64,000 nucleotides of DNA from Selaginella moellendorffii (lineage: Eukaryota; Streptophyta; Lycopodiopsida; Selaginellales; Selaginellaceae), in the NCBI RefSeq assembly GCF_000143415.4, contig NW_003314261.1:744001-808000 (forward strand), in the 5' to 3' direction. Made by a program: the position numbers and the translations under genes. The notes under the pieces were generated by a model. It saw only the letters and a program-made list of their open reading frames with translations. It ran no database searches and was not told the origin of the DNA. This document shows, piece by piece, positions 62,331-64,000 of the stretch; the stretch's first letter is position 1; each line of letters starts with the position of its first letter.

Positions 62331-64000
62331 TTTGGTATCAGAGGATGAGTCTCAGCGAGTACTATTCAATGAGATTGGGCAACTAGTCTCGTTGCATACG
62401 CAGAGATGAAAACGATGATCCGAGTGGGTACACGTTTGGGTGCTAAGACTTCGCATTCGTTTCTTGGGATAGGTTTTGGTTACCTTTTTGTTCCATATTA
62501 TGTGAGCTTGCTCTTGGGCTCATAGGGTGGACTGAGTTGTTCCGGTTGCACGAGTTTGCGCTTGGGCTCGTGAGTGAGGCACATTAGCAACTCAAGGTTA
62601 CACTTTGAGTTGGCAGGATTAATGTTAGCCTATCGGTGGTTCCATGAGTTATTCCTTGTACCATGGGTGAAAGCAAACCTACCTGGGTTTGCTATGAGTG
62701 GCAAATAGGCTGGTCCGTAGCTGTTTAGCACGGCACTAGTGGATCCTTCCTAGGCATGATTATAATTGGATCAGTCAAGACTGTAGGGAATAGTCTATTG
62801 GTTCAAGTAATCATTGCCGTGCTCTCTCATAAACTTTTCTTGGATTGAACTGAAGGCAGTGCGAAAGTAAGCTTGAGGTTTGGTCAAAGATGAGACCGAA
62901 AAGAGAGTCATCGAGGACGGAGGATCAAATACGTAAATCATTTTCTCTTCTTGGAGAGATGATTTGCAACGAGGTGTTAACTCATTGCTTGTGTTCACAT
63001 TATGCAATCAAGAGTCCCTACCTTGATGCATGTTGGAAGTGATGGTCTTACAAGTGGTGAGTTATGGGATGGATAGTGGTGAAACACTAAACCATTTTGT
63101 CTAGGCTCGCTATTGAAAGACTTGGGTTGCAATGCTCAATTCTTTTCCTGGGAACCTTGCTATTGCTCCTTGAGTAGCTTGGTGTTGGATTAGTGTTGAG
63201 TTTGGTCGGAAAGAGAGTGGCATGAGCTTGTCTGTGTTGTGAACAAAAGTTAGTGGTGTTGGGTGTCGTAAACCTCTATTGGTGGAGTGTGGCATTTATG
63301 TTGCATTTTGGTCGAATCGAGTTGACACTTGATACTCACATAAACATTTGTAGTAATGACATTGGCATTGCTCGTGGTGTTGCTCAATTGATGATCAAGT
63401 CATTGTGATGCTTATATCATATCCATGTGATAAAGAGTAATGCGTTTACGAAGTTGCTTGGGTAAATGATGATCAACCCCAAAGTGGTTGATGGAGAAGG
63501 TAGTCTACTTGCACGAAGTAGCATTGTAGTAACTTTGACTGGATTCTCAATGGTGGTCCATTATGCTAAGCTTATGTTGGTACCTTATTTCCTAGAGTTT
63601 GCCCATTAAGATGTTGGAAAAGGGTTATAGCATTCATTTGCTATGGCTTGTTGGTTGATCCGTTAACACTTGGAGTAGATTATTGGATGGAGAAGGTGTG
63701 AGGTTGATGCATTGACATCACTAGCACTTGTGTTAGTGGAAGTGGCATTGTTGATTCGAGTGATGAGGAATTTTCCTTAGAGCTTGATTTTCCATGTCAT
63801 TTTTCTTGTTAGTGTTTTGGCTTCACATTGGATCTTGAAGGTGGTTGAAGAAGAGTGTTAGTGCAATGTGGATATCTGATGATGTGGTCTTTGTGATCAA
63901 GCCTTGGATGCTCATTTTGCACTTTGCGGATGTCGGTGTTGGATATCGGTTAGATGGGCAAAGATGTTCGATGCTTAAGCATATTTTTGGATCATGAGAA
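62331..64000 (+). other. Interior leader of the plus-strand element, no ORFs
   Basis: No frame above ~70 codons and no gag motif. It reads as long non-coding leader conserved between the two family members. Confidence 0.6.
62333..62343 (+). promoter_or_regulatory. Primer-binding site, initiator Met-tRNA
   Basis: TGGTATCAGAG begins two bases after the LTR end and matches the plant initiator-Met primer-binding site for 11 bases. Confidence 0.85.

Larger units (their letters stand above)
61198..64000 (+). mobile_element. Plus-strand LARD-like LTR element, 3' end outside window
   Basis: LTR, primer-binding site and ~1.7 kb of interior matching (inverted) the right interior of the neighbouring element. 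No coding frame of note. It is inserted within the neighbour's LTR, giving a head-to-head arrangement of two members of the same family. Confidence 0.8.

Overview
The window is plant nuclear DNA, most likely from a lycophyte such as Selaginella. Intact genes have GT-AG introns of only about 50-110 bases, there is a PLS-type pentatricopeptide repeat (PPR) gene, and plant-specific families are present (augmin subunit 6, arginine decarboxylase, seed-maturation LEA protein, class II formin). The species call is an inference. Small clusters of intact genes sit between large tracts of nested mobile elements. No rRNA, tRNA or CRISPR was seen.

Layout. (1) 1-8210: two near-identical tandem copies and a broken third copy of a ~3.1 kb cassette that holds a small charged ORF, PPR debris and a rearranged cytochrome P450 pseudogene; a clean 279-bp MITE sits in the third copy. 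(2) 8.8-20.3 kb: gene island. It holds an ancestral-looking small ORF (broken), an 802-codon PPR gene, augmin subunit 6 (minus strand, 13 exons, 622 aa), and on the plus strand a J-domain protein (146 aa), an ARL1-type GTPase (182 aa), an SMP-domain LEA protein (about 208 aa) and intronless arginine decarboxylase (752 aa). My exon sets for AUG6, the J-protein, ARL1 and the SMP gene all give totals divisible by three. (3) 20.3-27.9 kb: old decayed repeats and coding relics rich in TAG/TGA stops. (4) 27.9-44.2 kb: an inverted copy of the cassette, split by a 13.1 kb Mutator-like DNA transposon. (5) 44.2-64 kb: Ty3/gypsy remnants, a captured formin fragment, and two large LTR elements of one family that carry LTRs and primer-binding sites but no recognisable gag-pol.

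The most exciting object is the transposon at 30304-43432. It has a 9-bp target duplication, inverted ends, a MULE-type transposase (DDE region with CxxH, then a SWIM zinc finger) and, in the opposite direction, a ~1,009-codon gene. That gene has a proline-rich N-terminus, a ParB/sulfiredoxin-like IDGNHRYGAW motif, and a C-terminal DNA N4-cytosine/N6-adenine methyltransferase-like fold in catalytic-before-SAM order. Two small CPIC zinc-finger ORFs lie near the two ends. The methyltransferase gene is split in frame by a solo LTR and has two TAG stops; the transposase has three stops. All five fit C-to-T decay. I read it as a dead copy of a transposon family that carried its own DNA-modification gene.

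The intact cellular genes do not form a pathway. The augmin and J-protein genes share a 210-bp divergent promoter region. ADC and the LEA gene are both stress-type genes and lie next to each other, but joint regulation is not shown.
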